NCBI GenBank assembly: GCA_022457155.1
Contig: JAJGOT010000508.1
Location: 98,501-162,500 of the forward strand
Origin: Cladopsammia gracilis
Lineage: Eukaryota; Cnidaria; Anthozoa; Scleractinia; Dendrophylliidae
Length of the DNA stretch: 64,000 nucleotides
Reading direction: 5' to 3'
Shown here piece by piece: positions 9,152 through 20,345 of the stretch (positions within the stretch are counted from its first letter, which is position 1; every line of letters starts with the position of its first letter). A model generated the notes under the pieces. The model was not told the DNA's origin, ran no database searches, and was given only the letters and a program-made list of their open reading frames with translations. Both the position numbers and the translations under genes were made by a program.

Positions 9152-10025
9152 CCCGGGGGGGTACTTCCTAGTAATGGGCTAATGGGGATGTGCCGCTGGA
9201 TGGGGTCGCATTTTCACGACTGGATTGACTACAATGGGGTTGCATTTTCAATAGAGTTACTAGAATGGGTTCGCAAATTGTCGGGATTTTTTGGGGTAAG
9301 AAAATTCTGGCAAGTATTTTTTTGGTTAGTTTTAGCTTGTAAATATTTTCGGCTAACAAATGTACCAGAAGGTTTGTAGGTGAAGAGTAAAATCTCCAAC
9401 ATTTAATAAATGTGTCAATTCATTTGAGGATGACCTAGATAAAAGGGTTCCGAACTCAAGGTAGATGGCTAAACAGAAAGTGACTAAGTTGGAATTGCGA
9501 AATTTACATTTACTCAAAAGTGACTTAGATGGGGTCTATAATTGGCCACAAAATAGACTATAACGGGGTAGGGGCTCTGAGAGGCCAGCGGCACATACCC
9601 AGACTGGATTGACTACAATGGGGTTGCATTTTCAATAGAGTTACTAGAATGGGGTCGCAAATTGTCGGGATTTTTTGGGGTAAGAAAATTCTGGCAAGTA
9701 TTTTTTTGGTTAGTTTTAGCTTGTAAATATTTTCGGCTAACAAATGTACCAGAAGGTTTGTAGGTGAAGAGTAAAATCTCCAACATTTAATAAATGTGTC
9801 AATTCATTTGAGGATGACCTAGATAAAAGGGTTCCGAACTCAAGGTAGATGGCTAAACAGAAAGTGACTAAGTTGGAATTGCGAAATTTACATTTACTCA
9901 AAAGTGACTAAGATGGGGTCTATAATTGGCCACAAAATAGACTATAACGGGGTAGGGGCTCTGAGAGGCCAGCGGCACATACCCAGCAAAAGTTGACCCA
10001 AGTACCCCCCCCCCCCCCCCCCGGG
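9152..10025. mobile_element. Non-autonomous element with 8-bp duplication and internal 384-bp tandem repeat
   Basis: Ends are CCCGGGGGGGTACTT and its inverse. The 8-bp target duplication is CATTCAAA (9144-9151 and 10026-10033). A subterminal ATGTGCCGCTGG motif is inverted near the right end. Inside, 9219-9602 is repeated almost exactly at 9603-9986. An 8-bp duplication fits hAT or P superfamilies; the ends do not decide between them. No intact ORF. Confidence 0.7.
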
Positions 10026-10033
10026 CATTCAAA

Positions 10034-11244
10034 GAAAAAAATATTTCAAAATACAAGACACAGCTTAGTTCAACGGCGTTATTACTGTTGTATAAGATAT
10101 TGTCTCATGTACCATTTGGATCACAAATCTTTACTTCACACGTCAATGAAAAAAACTCAAAAAAGTGAAAACCGATGAGGAGCACACAACTGACACAGCA
10201 TTTTAATATTTTAGCCTTTCCTGAACAGCTCTTGAAAGAGGTGTTTAGAAAGCCTGAATTTACCGGGAACGGAAATAGGAATGATTTCCGAAGAACAAGA
10301 GATTCAAAAGAAATGCATTTTAAAGCCGTGTGTGAGCTGGAAAAATAATAATGGTGAATCAGAAGGCAAAGCAATTTTCCGCTGGGGCCGCTCGGCCGAG
10401 AGGTCTTGGGTACGAATTGATCATGCGCAAGAGAGTCATTCCCGGCGGGCAGTTCGTGGCGCTTGTTTCAACGAACTTTGCTGCTTGCTTTCAGCGCTCA
10501 AAGCTTCACTTGATTTGAAAAGACAACTTGTGTTTTGAGCCTTTTTCTCGTTCCACGTTTTCTGAATAAGCTACATGCAATGTTTTTACAACATATCAAC
10601 GATCGCTAGGCATACGATTGCTTCCAACCTACGTGCATCGTCAAGACAAGTTAATTTGATCGCCATGTTGGCTACCGGTAGTTCTTTCATGCTACACCAA
10701 TTCAAGCGCTTCATTCTTGCCGCCCTTGGGATCCCAAAGGTAAATAAGCTTACGTTAACAATGTAAACCAGTTTAAATATTATTTTTGGCTACCTGTACT
10801 GAAGATTTTCTGCGAATTTCGGGGTTCTGTCTTGGTGACTGTACGGGCTCACAGTCTTCACAAGGGATTTCACCTTGTGTTTTGTTTAGTCTTTTGTTTT
10901 TGGCCTTGTGTATCGTTACACCAGGACAGAACCAATTTCAGCCTGCTCATTTGAATAAATAAGCTTATAAGAAACTAAACCTTGAATTTTAATATTTCTT
11001 TCAATCTTGCAATTCTGTTCAAGTGATGTTGATTTTTAACATAAAGTACATGTACAGTATTATTTTCTTATTATTGGCTGGGGCCTTTGGCCGCCCATTA
11101 GGAAACCATACTGTAGGTCATAAGACCATTGACTTGTTAATTGTTGGAGGTAAAACCGTTGGAAAAGGTGAACATTGCTCAGTTAATCAGTACCCGGCAA
11201 AAATGACAATAGTCAGTTCAGGGGTGTATACAAAACATGGACCT
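10034..11244. other. Interior of the CACTA-like element, possible captured promoter/exon
   Basis: 10380-10560 is GC-richer than its surroundings. It is followed by a frame from an ATG at 10575 that reads to CCCAAAG at about 10738, next to a GTAAAT donor-like site. 11023-11253 has a short hydrophobic-start ORF. No family is recognised. This may be a captured host 5' exon with promoter, or chance. Nothing else is seen here. Confidence 0.25.
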
Positions 11245-12110
11245 CTGTCAGTATAAAGGATGGACTGTGGACTGGGGACAGGGTATAAAACACAGTCTTC
11301 AGTTTAAATAAATTAATGGCATTCAACATCAAGTAGCAATGTCAAGACACAAGTAGAACAAGAAGGACTGGACCAAGTCCCAAGGTACACTGTACAACAA
11401 TTATGGGATACAGACAATCCTATGTGCTTTTTTGGATTCGTTGTGCATGTGCTGTTAAAAAAATACTGATTACAGTGTAGGCCTGCTGGAGTATAAACAA
11501 ACACATGTGCAAGCAACCATACTGATGAATAGTGTCGGAACAAGATAAAGATTGGTTTTGTTTGTTATTATTTCTAGATGCTTTGTGGATACTTGCGCAG
11601 AGCAGTGTTTAAGGTTTGAATGAGCCTCACCTTCCCCGTTCCCTCCCCCTTCCCTCACCGAGAACTCAAAATGAAAACACTGCTCTGCGAGTATCCACAA
11701 AGCACCTACATGTAGAAACAATGAAAACAATCAGTATATGGCATGTGTTTGTTTACACTTGTATACTCCACTAGACTTTTGTTTTGTCCACATTCCAAAA
11801 GAAAAGCACATGGGATTGTCTGCATCCCATAATACGTGTAATAGCACACTGTAGCGTGGGACTTGACCCAGTCCTTCTTGTTCTACATGTGTCAAATAAA
11901 ATCTGTGGGGAGAGCACAAAAACTTCACATGCTCCTGCCCCAACAGTACCAGCCGGAATCGGACTGCATGCATTGTATAAAATGCAATGTTGGCAAAAGT
12001 GTAAAATAGTAGGAAGTTAAATACTGATGTTGAATGCCATAATTTATTTCAACTTAAGACTGTGTTTTGTACCCTGTCCTCAGTCCACAGTCCATCCTTT
12101 AGACTGACAG
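11245..12110. repeat. Large imperfect palindrome (foldback element)
   Basis: CTGTCAGT at 11245 and its inverse ending at 12110 bound two arms that match over several hundred bases (AAAGGATGGACTGTGGACTG in the left arm, inverted at about 12079-12101). The centre at about 11579-11706 also folds (TGCTTTGTGGATACTTGCGC inverted). No target duplication is visible. Probably a foldback MITE. Confidence 0.65.
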
Positions 12111-12423
12111 AAAAATTTGGAAAAAGAAAATTAAATTTGACAAAAATAAGGGGTGGTCCATCAGGTGGTCCATGGACTGGGTCCACAGGGGTGGTCCATG
12201 TTTTGTAAATGTCCTCAGTTCAGTGTACATGTATTTTTTAGTCATCATTTTTCATTTCATTTTTTTCATCATTTTTATTTCAATAGTTTAAATTTAACAA
12301 ATTAAAGAAATATACAACCTGCATATAGCAAAGCTAATCAAGGCAGGTTATATAATTTACAATCAAATTTAGCAAACAAAAATTATTAGTAAAATCAGGT
12401 AAATAATAAAAAAAATAATTAAT

Positions 12424-12462
<39 letters not shown>

Positions 12463-13615
12463 AAATAAATAAATAAGTAAAATAATGTGATTATAATGCA
12501 CATATCTGTAGTTCACAAACATCATATTGGATAGCTTTTTGTAAAGAGAAAGGCCCACCAGAAAAGAAGGCATTTTAATTTGTTGTTGTAGGTACATGTA
12601 CATGTACATATGTTGATTGATCATGTAGCTGTTGCACTTCACTTATTATTTTTTTCTTTAGTCTGTGTGAGATACATGTAATGTTTGCTAATGAGGATAA
12701 AACAAAAATAGAATCAAGGATAGTTTTAAGCACAGCATACATGTACAGTTGTAGCCATTGTGTGGTAAATTGTAAATTGTAAATTGTAGCCATTGTGTGG
12801 TAAATAGCATCATGTGTGGTAAATAGCATCATTACGAAAATAACTACATGTATTTTTACTTTACAATGGACTGTACAGCCTTACAGCCTTACAAGGCTGT
12901 AAGGCTGTGCTCTAAATCTACATTATTGGTACCAGCTTATAAGTTTTGTGAAAAGCTACATGTTTGTGCACATTCTGATCACCCAAGGTCAAAAGTGACA
13001 TGCTATGGGCCACTGTGTTGCTAGAGCACAGCCCAACATTGCAAAATTTTACCTTTCGGCGACCAGGAAATCTTTGTTTTTGCAACAAAGTTACATGTAT
13101 ATGCTGAGTACCCCAGATTTCAAGTGTTTGGAGATTTCGGGCTCCCAACTATTTTTCTTAGAGCACAGCCTCGGTTGTCTAATACATGTACAGAAAAGTA
13201 TGTAGTTAAAGTTTATATATATATATTTTTTAATCTAAATGGTGACTATTTCCTTTATTTCTTAGAAAGCTGACAAAACTACAGTACTATAAAGTAATGA
13301 AAAAGATGTGCATGTAGAACGGTCTGTGCCAGAGGTACAGTACATGTATACATGTACTTGCAGCAATGGAACTTGTTGATTAACTTTATTTTGTCTAACC
13401 CCCAGTCTGATTACACTGTATTGTAAGTTACAATGCATTGCATCACCATGGGAATTCCTCTTGATTTCTAACATTCCCATGCATGTAAGAGTGCATGTGG
13501 GCATCATAGACATCAATATTACTAACTTCTGCTTATGGACTCCACCTGTCTCTTTGAGGATAGATTCCGTAGTCATGGTTTCATTAGCACACAACTCCCT
13601 TTTAAAGGCCCAGTA
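12111..13615. other. AT-rich spacer with simple repeats
   Basis: Contains (AAT)n near 12420-12470, a (GGTGGTCCAT) cluster near 12150-12210, a short tandem TGTGTGGTAAAT block near 12750-12830, and many ACATGTACATGT palindromes. No gene is recognised. Confidence 0.5.
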
Positions 13616-13759
13616 CCACCCAAAATGCATTGCGCGCCCAATGCCTCGACGATTGAATTTAACGCAGTCGAAAATTCCCGAAAGAGCCAATCACGAGCAA
13701 GCTCGTCATTTGAAAACAAAAACAAACGACTGCAAAGCCGAATGGGTGATACTGGGCCT
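13616..13759. mobile_element. Short TTAA-flanked MITE
   Basis: AGGCCCAGTACCACCCA at left and its inverse at right (one mismatch), bordered by TTAA at 13612-13615 and 13760-13763. 144 bp, non-coding. Confidence 0.55.
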
Positions 13760-14158
13760 TTAACCCAGAGTAGACTTTAAACTATGCAGGAGTTGCATGA
13801 CTGTGTTGTGTAAATACAGTACATGTACATGTACAGGAGCATAATTTGCACTGGTCTAATGTCTTGCATGTATAATTATGATTGACATTGAATATAAAGA
13901 AGTTGGTTTCAAATGAAACTGTGATAGTGAATTGTGGGGAATGAAACAAAATGTTAGTGTTACTAGTCATGTTGATAAAGTAAATTGCTACCACAAAAGA
14001 ATAAAAAATGTATATTTTTAGTGTTAGCCCTCAAAAACATCAGCCTTTATTTACTTTATCAACAATTCAGTTAATCAAACTACATGTAATCTACACGTAA
14101 ACAATGAAACAACTGACATTATTCTTCTAACAATATTTTTTTTCTAAATACAAAACAG

Positions 14159-14250
14159 AACAACAGGGTGCACTGTAGAAGATGCATGTACATGTACATG
14201 TAGTGATGATGATTGCAGTGACACTTTGCATGACAACTCTCAAGTACAGT
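14159..14250 (+). other. Exon-like segment
   Basis: It is preceded by a T-rich tract ending CAG and followed by GTAAGT. One frame is open throughout and is Cys/Asp-rich (ACTCTCSDDDC). Its phase does not join directly to the next exon-like segment, so an exon may be missing or the call may be wrong. Confidence 0.25.
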
Positions 14251-14770
14251 GTAAGTATGTTGTTATTAATTAAACCCTGAATAAATAACTACATTGTACA
14301 TTATTACCAGCAGGAACACTGGGAAACTAACACACTTTAAAAAAAGTAAAACAGGAAAACTCATAAATTTTTGAGAGCTTGAGCATTTGCACTCACTTGT
14401 GGAAACGTTTTGTCATTGACTTGCTGATATTTGAAGTCCTGGGTCAATAAGTTTTTACTTCCCAAGTTATTCAAGTGTTACCTTTACCCTTGCAGTGCCT
14501 CTTTGCACATTACAAGTAAATGAGTACTGCCACATTACAGAGTCTTATTTGTGATAATGGCATTCCAACCAGAGGAGTAACAGCGTATTTTAATCTAGAG
14601 TTTGCAGAATTCCTCTGGCTTTTGTTTTATTATTTTCATCATATGATGCTGTACTTTTTTAACTTAATGATAACCAATATGACACCCTGTACATTAACAT
14701 TAATTCCTTGTGAAAACACTTACCCTATACTGCCAGTCAAAATGTTATTTTTCTGGTTCATAATTTATAG

Positions 14771-14825
14771 ACTGAGGACAAAACCAAGGATAACAAACAA
14801 CTTGATGCTGTTGAAACAGAATCTA
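14771..14825 (+). other. Exon-like segment
   Basis: Bounded by TTTATAG and GTAAGT. It encodes TEDKTKDNKQLDAVETES and ends in phase 1, which fits the segment starting at 15349. No family recognised. Confidence 0.3.
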
Positions 14826-15348
14826 GTAAGTTAACACATTTATAATGGAATTGATATTTGTGGTGATTAGATACAGGGAATTCAGGTTGAGGGTTTCAAT
14901 GCGTTTGTTGAAAAAGCTGATTTATCGTATTGCAAGGGTACCTGTTACAAGGCAGGTTGTAAAGCAAGAGCGGTGGCTCTTCAAGGCTGTGCTCTGAGAA
15001 AGATTACAGGGAACCGAAAGCTCTGAACCTGTGAAAACCAGGGTGCCCAGCATTAATGAATTTTACAATGTATGCAAAAACATAGATTTCCCAGTTGCAT
15101 CAGGGCAAAGGTAACTTGCCAGGAAACACCAGGCACTGCTAGAGCAAAGCCCTGCTCTTGTACATGTATATCACAAAACCTTAAGTTTTCGACCTACAGT
15201 GTGTACAGTGTAGGACATGGCTACATTTTCCAAAATTTTGAAAAGCTAGTGTGAGACTAGTTGGTTTGATGGAGGTCTCCAACTCATTGTTTAAAATATA
15301 TATAAAAAATAAATTCTGACTTGCATGCATTATTTTGTTTCCTTTCAG

Positions 15349-15416
15349 ATTTCACTATCCTATGCATCAATTACTGCATTTTTTTGAAGGCCAAGAAACT
15401 TAGTGATGTAAAGTAA
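15349..15416 (+). other. Terminal exon-like segment
   Basis: It follows a strong pyrimidine tract ending TTTCAG. Read in the phase set by 14771-14825 it encodes a hydrophobic FTILCINYCIFLKAKKLSDV-type tail and a stop at 15414-15416. A short membrane or tail anchor is possible. With the two upstream segments it may be the 3' end of a gene carried in the CACTA-like element. Confidence 0.3.
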
Positions 15417-16430
15417 TGAATTTATGTGTATGACAGATACAATCTACATATGGAAATATTATTGAAAGGAAGTTTATAGTACATGTTAGGCTAAGGCAAA
15501 CATTAATGTCACAGTTTATTACATGTGATTATTTTTTTGTAATCCAATCAAGATAAGTAAATATAAGGTGAGAATTTATTTTTAAAATGCTATACAGTAT
15601 TGTAGTGCTATTTTCATGAAAGTACAAACGATGAATTTAATGTCCTATTTAACGTCTTTAATTTTTTTATAGAATTATTTCCCATGTATCAGACCATTAT
15701 GTGTGTTGTATTTTAGGTTTTCGACAGCATTTAGGTTTTATTTATCAGAATTTTTATACATTTTTATTAAATTATAGAGATTTAGAGAACAAAATTATTA
15801 TAAAGAATTATTAGATTTACCTTCTAAAACAATCATTATTTGGAGTCGTAGATAGGATTTTTATGCAGTTTTTCTCTCTGAGATTGTCTTTGATTGGTTT
15901 CTTTGGACAGCTTACACGTAATCGTATATCAAGATTTAACACATTGAAATATATCTTAATGAACACCTTCATGTAACTTTGTTGAAATTTGATTGTACTG
16001 TATAACGAGACTTGAGCTATGTTCACACTTGGTGCCCAAGCACCAGTGCCTGGGTACTGGTGCAGAATGGTGTTGTGTTCACACACTTGGCACCCATCAG
16101 ACACCATTTTAAAAAATAAGCATAGCAGGGAGTTACATTGAATATTATGGGTATGTAAAGCAGTGGATTGAGGGTCAAGTGCTTCTAAAGCAACAAAGTA
16201 TGTATTTAAACAGAGCCTGTGCTCACTTAAGTGCCCGATAATAAATTCTCATGTGCCAAGTGTGAACTGAGCCGTACTGAAGACCTTTTAATTTCACTTT
16301 ATACAATGTATGACTGGTGTTTAAAATCTTACATTTTAAAACACTTACATTCCGCTGCCATTAGTTTTATTTGAACTTCAGAGTTATTAAATAAAAGGCA
16401 GTAAAGTTGTTCAATCCTTTTGTTTGACTG
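15417..16430. other. Spacer inside the CACTA-like element
   Basis: AT-rich, no gene. 16011-16273 has a weak inverted repeat around TTCACACTTGG, possibly an old MITE. Confidence 0.4.
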
Positions 16431-17122
16431 TAGCAAAATTTTTCTTTCTACAGCTAGATTTTATTGAGAGTAATGTAGACATTTTGCAATAAAATTTTAG
16501 AAATTTACAGACATTATATGAACTTCTCTGTGACATTTGTGTGGTTTATTTGTGGACATTTTACTAACATTTTATGCAATGTTCCGTTTACTTTTTACAG
16601 ATATTTTAGTGAGATTTTATGCTATGCATTCCTCACGTGTTCCTTTTATACACGCTGATTTTACAGAGAAAATGTGGACATTTTGCACAGATTTAGTGCA
16701 ATAAAATACATACATTTTACAAGCATTGTATGTACTTTTCTGTGACATTTTGTGTAGTTTTTTTGTTTACATTTTACAAACATTTCATTCAGTTTTTTTG
16801 ACTCACTTTTTACAGAGATAATAAGGAGATTTTATGTTTACTGGTTTACAGAGATTTTTTCTCGTGCCATTTTTACAGAGAAAGTAGAAAGATTTTACAG
16901 AGATTTGTTGTTTGTAGCATAAAATCTCTGTAAATTTTGCACAAAATTTACAAGAAAAACATCAAGATTACATACATATTTTATGCGATCTTAGTGCAGA
17001 AAATGTGCTGTAATTTACAGACTTTTTACGAAGTTACAAAATCTCTGGGAATGTGCACGTTTACAGAGTTCGTAATTTACAAAGGAAATGTAGACATTTT
17101 ACAGAGATTTAACTAACTTTAG
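16431..17122 (-). repeat. Right subterminal repeats of the CACTA-like element
   Basis: Dispersed, diverged copies of TTTTACAGAGATTTTAT and TTTACAGACATTT (for example near 16500, 16600, 16660, 16815, 16850, 16900, 17030, 17095). They are the inverse of the motifs in 5831-7157, so the two ends mirror each other. Confidence 0.7.
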
Positions 17123-17154
17123 TGAAGTCTGTAAGTGGTTCAAGTTTTCCAGTG
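17123..17154 (-). repeat. Right terminal inverted repeat of the CACTA-like element
   Basis: Inverse of 5799-5830. It is followed by ACG (17155-17157), the target duplication. Confidence 0.9.
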
Positions 17155-17157
17155 ACG

Positions 17158-19949
17158 GAGTGAAAAAGTGCTCTAAACCACCAATTCCATGCGATAAGTG
17201 CAATAGGTCTTTCTTTGGAGTAGATTGTTTTATGGAGCATCTACGTGAACGATCCTTAGGGATTAAAAACGATACTGTGTGTAAAAAAGTAGGTAAATGT
17301 TTGAAATGTGAGCGTACAATTACATCTTCTGAAAATGATGGCCTAAAGAATCACATCTGCGGATATTCAAAGTGTAATAATTGTGGAGAGTATTGTGATA
17401 TGAATGAACATCTTTGTTTCATGTCTACAACGAGGTGTAAGGGTGGAAAATGTGAAGGTTACGGATGTAGTCCTGAAAATGTGTGTTATCCTTGTCAGAC
17501 AAGAACTGATAAATACATGTTCTATGATTTCGAAGCGATTCAGGAGACCGGTGTTCATGAGGTCAATTTAGCCATCTGTCACGATTTTTATGGAAATAAA
17601 AATACATTTGAAACGCTCGACGAATTTTGTAAATTTATTTTTACCGAGGAGTATGAAGGGTATACCTTCATAGCTCACAATGCAAAAAGTTACGATGCTC
17701 AGTTTATTCGAAATTGGTGTATAGAGAACAGAGTGAAACCCGATATTATTTACAACGGAACAAAGATTATGTCTATGAAGGCTGAGTGTGCTAGATTTAT
17801 TGATTCTATAAACTTTAACGCTGGTCCACTATCATCGTTCCCAAAGACATTTGGTTTGAAAGAGTTGAAAAAGGGGTATTTTCCACATTTATTCAACAAA
17901 AAGTGTAACCAAAACTATGTAGGGCCGATTCCTGATAAGAAATACTATGATTATGATCAGATGAAACCTTCAGCGAGAAAGGAATTCCTAAAATGGTACC
18001 AAGCGCGGGTTGATGAAAACTATGTGTTTGACATGAAGAAGGAGCTGAGAGATTACTGTGATAGTGATGTAGACATCCTCAGAAGAGGTATGTTGATTTT
18101 TCGAGAACAGTATATCGAGTTAGGTAACATCGACCCTCTTCAATATATAACCATCGCTTCTGTATGCATGACCATGTACAGAAGTAACCACATGCCTTGT
18201 GAAAAGATTGCTGTTGTAAAGGAAATTACACGTGGAGAGACCTACAGTAAAAGTAGCATCGCATGGTTAGATTGGATTTCTCAGAGAGATAGTGTTAACA
18301 TAAAACACGCTCTGAACGGTGGTGAAGAGACTTTACCAGATATCGGAAAGGTTGATGGGTTTTGTGGGAATACTGTCTACGAATTTCAAGGATGTTTTTG
18401 GCACGGTTGTGAGAAGTGTTATACATGCGACACAATCAACACAAAAAATCAGATGGATATGTTAACTCTAAGAAAGAGGACGGTAGCGAAAAACGATAAA
18501 ATTAGAGCTGCCGGGTATGAACTGGTTGAGGTTTACGAATGTCAGCTGAAAAAGGAGAAAGAGTTTGGTAAATTTCTTAAAACGTGGAATCGGGAATTTG
18601 TAGGACCTCTTAATCCTAGGGACGCATTTTTTGGTGGACGAACAAATGTAACAAAACCGACCTACACATTCAAAAAAGGTGAGAAAGGCAGGTATGTCGA
18701 CTTTGTTAGTTTATATTCAACGGTTCAATTCTACAAGGATTATCCGGTAGGTCATCCTACAAAGATATTTGATCCTCCTCAAGAGTACGATGAGAATTGG
18801 TTTGGTTTTGTGAAATGTAAAGTTTTACCTCCAAGGGGTCTTTATCACCCTGTGTTACCGGTAAAAATAAAATGCGATAAGGCTGAAAAGCTGTTATTTC
18901 CGCTCTGTAGAGTGTGCGCTGAAAATAAGATTCAGAAATGTACACATACAGATAATGAACGATCATTCATCGGGACATGGTGCACAAATGAATTGAATGT
19001 GGCGATTTGTAAAGGGTACAAGGTACTAAACATATACTAGGTGTGGCATTTCGAGGCTAAATCCGCTAACCTTTTCAAGACTTATGTAAGAAAATTCATG
19101 AAAATCAAGATGGAATCGAGTGAACTGAAGACCGGTCAAGGTTGTACATATAAAAGTGTTGATGAGTACCGGTCAATTGTTGAATCAAAGTTAGGAATCG
19201 AGCTTGATGAGATTAAGTACAATCCTGGAAGGAGGGCAATCTCAAAGTTGTCTCTGTGTAGTTTATGGGGAAAATTTGGTCAGCGTAATAACATGAATCA
19301 GACTGTGTACGTCACTAAACCACCTATTTTTTACAAGATCTTGCTAGATGAAAGCATAGACGATCTGAACATTCAATTCTTAAACGAAGATATGGTTGAA
19401 ATGACTTACAACTTGAAAGGCCAGTTCGTTGACAATAGTAATAACACAAACATATTTATTGCTGCCTTCACAACCAGCCACGCTAGAATGATGCTGTATG
19501 AAGTGTTGGATAAACTCGGTGATCAGGTTCTCGGTTTTGACACCGACAGCTGTTGGTATATCGAACGTGAGGGAGGTCAACAAATCGAAACAGGTGACAG
19601 CCTCGGCGATCTAACCGATGAGTTAAACGGACATTATATTACGAATTGGTGCGGTTCTGGTCCAAAATCATACAGTTACAGTACAAGTGATGGGAAGATG
19701 GAATGTAAGGTCAAAGGTTTCACTCTGAATCACAAAAATAGTCAATGTATAAATCAAAAAACGATGAAACAGATCATCGAAGGTCAAAAGGAACGAATAA
19801 CAACCGTAAACGAACGAGCGATAACTCGGGATCCTTTAACAAAACAGGTTGTAAATAAGTACCAGAAGAAAGACTTTCGAATGTGTTACGATAAACGGTG
19901 TATGGTGAAGACTGAATCAGGTATCGAGACGTTTCCATATGGATATTAA
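17158..19949 (+). pseudogene. Polinton family B DNA polymerase, exonuclease and polymerase domains
   Basis: Resumes the polymerase frame at the first base after the target duplication. A second Cys-rich cluster (CDKCNRSFFGVDCF, CLKCERTITSS) is followed by the 3'-5' exonuclease: ExoI MFYDFEAIQE (about 17520), ExoII FIAHNAKSYDAQFI (about 17668), ExoIII DYCDSDVDIL (about 18052). The palm follows, with motif A YVDFVSLYS (about 18694), motif B KLSLCSLWGKFGQR (about 19246) and motif C GFDTDSCWY (about 19533), and the C-terminus ends TFPYGY as in other Polinton polymerases. An in-frame TAG at 19038-19040 interrupts the palm; the frame is otherwise open to the TAA at 19947-19949. With the N-terminal part the total is about 1,400 codons, normal for Polinton PolB. 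Confidence 0.9.
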
Positions 19950-20190
19950 TGAGTATCGATTAAAATATATATACCGTATAGTAGGGAGTGACGACAAATT
20001 ATTATCGACATTTCGTCAATAATATAACATGTGTCACTAAATTATAATGATTTATCGATAGTGCGCTATGGTGGGCTACATGAATTAAAAAATTAACGAC
20101 AAAACACCATAATGTTAACGGCTGTCACCAAATTATGGTGAATTTATCGTTAATTTTTAAAAAGTGACCTATAGTGCCTTACATAACTAC
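19950..20190. other. Polinton 3' flank, possible start of terminal repeat
   Basis: AT-rich, with two diverged direct copies of a block beginning GTCACYAAATTAT and containing ATTTATCG. Polinton termini often contain tandem repeats, but no matching inverted copy is in the window. Confidence 0.3.
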
Positions 20191-20195
20191 TACTG

Positions 20196-20345
20196 GTGAA
20201 AACTCGGGAACTACAGAGGCGTGATCTCGACTTGAACGAGATCATTAAGTTTCTAGAAAATAACGTTTTGCCATCTGATGATAGGGCTGCCCTCAATATC
20301 CAGCGAAAAAAGGTCTAATTCGCTTTATGGCACCAATGCCAGAGG
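20196..20345 (+). pseudogene. Small Ty3/gypsy pol fragment
   Basis: A frame reading LQRRDLDLNEIIKFLENNVL then PSDDRAALNI resembles the RNase H-integrase linker of gypsy polyproteins, and appears to continue after a one-base shift at about 20317. It is too short for certainty. Confidence 0.3.

Larger units (their letters stand above)
5799..17154. mobile_element. 11.36-kb DNA transposon, CACTA/EnSpm-like, inserted in Polinton PolB
   Basis: The limits are defined three ways. First, 5799-5830 and 17123-17154 are inverted copies differing at three of 32 positions, both starting CACTGG. Second, the flanks carry a 3-bp direct duplication, ACG, at 5796-5798 and 17155-17157. Third, the polymerase reading frame to the left and right is in register if the element and one ACG copy are disregarded. 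CACTG/CACTA termini with 2-4-bp duplications and subterminal repeats are hallmarks of the CACTA/EnSpm (CMC) superfamily; Chapaev-type elements are an alternative. No transposase is recognisable, so this copy is probably non-autonomous. It carries several younger elements and possible gene exons. Confidence 0.85.
869..20190 (+). mobile_element. Decayed Polinton/Maverick, split by a later transposon
   Basis: The set of genes defines a Polinton: A32-type ATPase (2003-2638), retroviral-type integrase with chromodomain (3273-4279) and protein-primed PolB (4364-5798 plus 17158-19949), all on the plus strand, with one opposite-strand gene at 823-1746. Capsid and protease genes are not present and would be expected left of the LINE insertion. 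The PolB stop at 19947-19949 is followed by about 240 bp of AT-rich DNA with two diverged direct repeats (around GTCACYAAATTAT), which may be the inner edge of the terminal repeat. No definite terminus or 6-bp target duplication was found, so both outer limits are approximate. A frameshifted fibre gene, a frameshifted integrase, a nonsense codon and an 11.36-kb insertion in PolB show it is inactive. Confidence 0.85.

Noticed and set aside
11579..11706. microRNA-like hairpin
   Set aside because: It is the centre of a much larger palindrome, better explained as a foldback element.
1..20190. An intact virus-like element
   Set aside because: Frameshifts in fibre and integrase genes, a nonsense codon and an 11.36-kb insertion in the polymerase, and no capsid genes in view.
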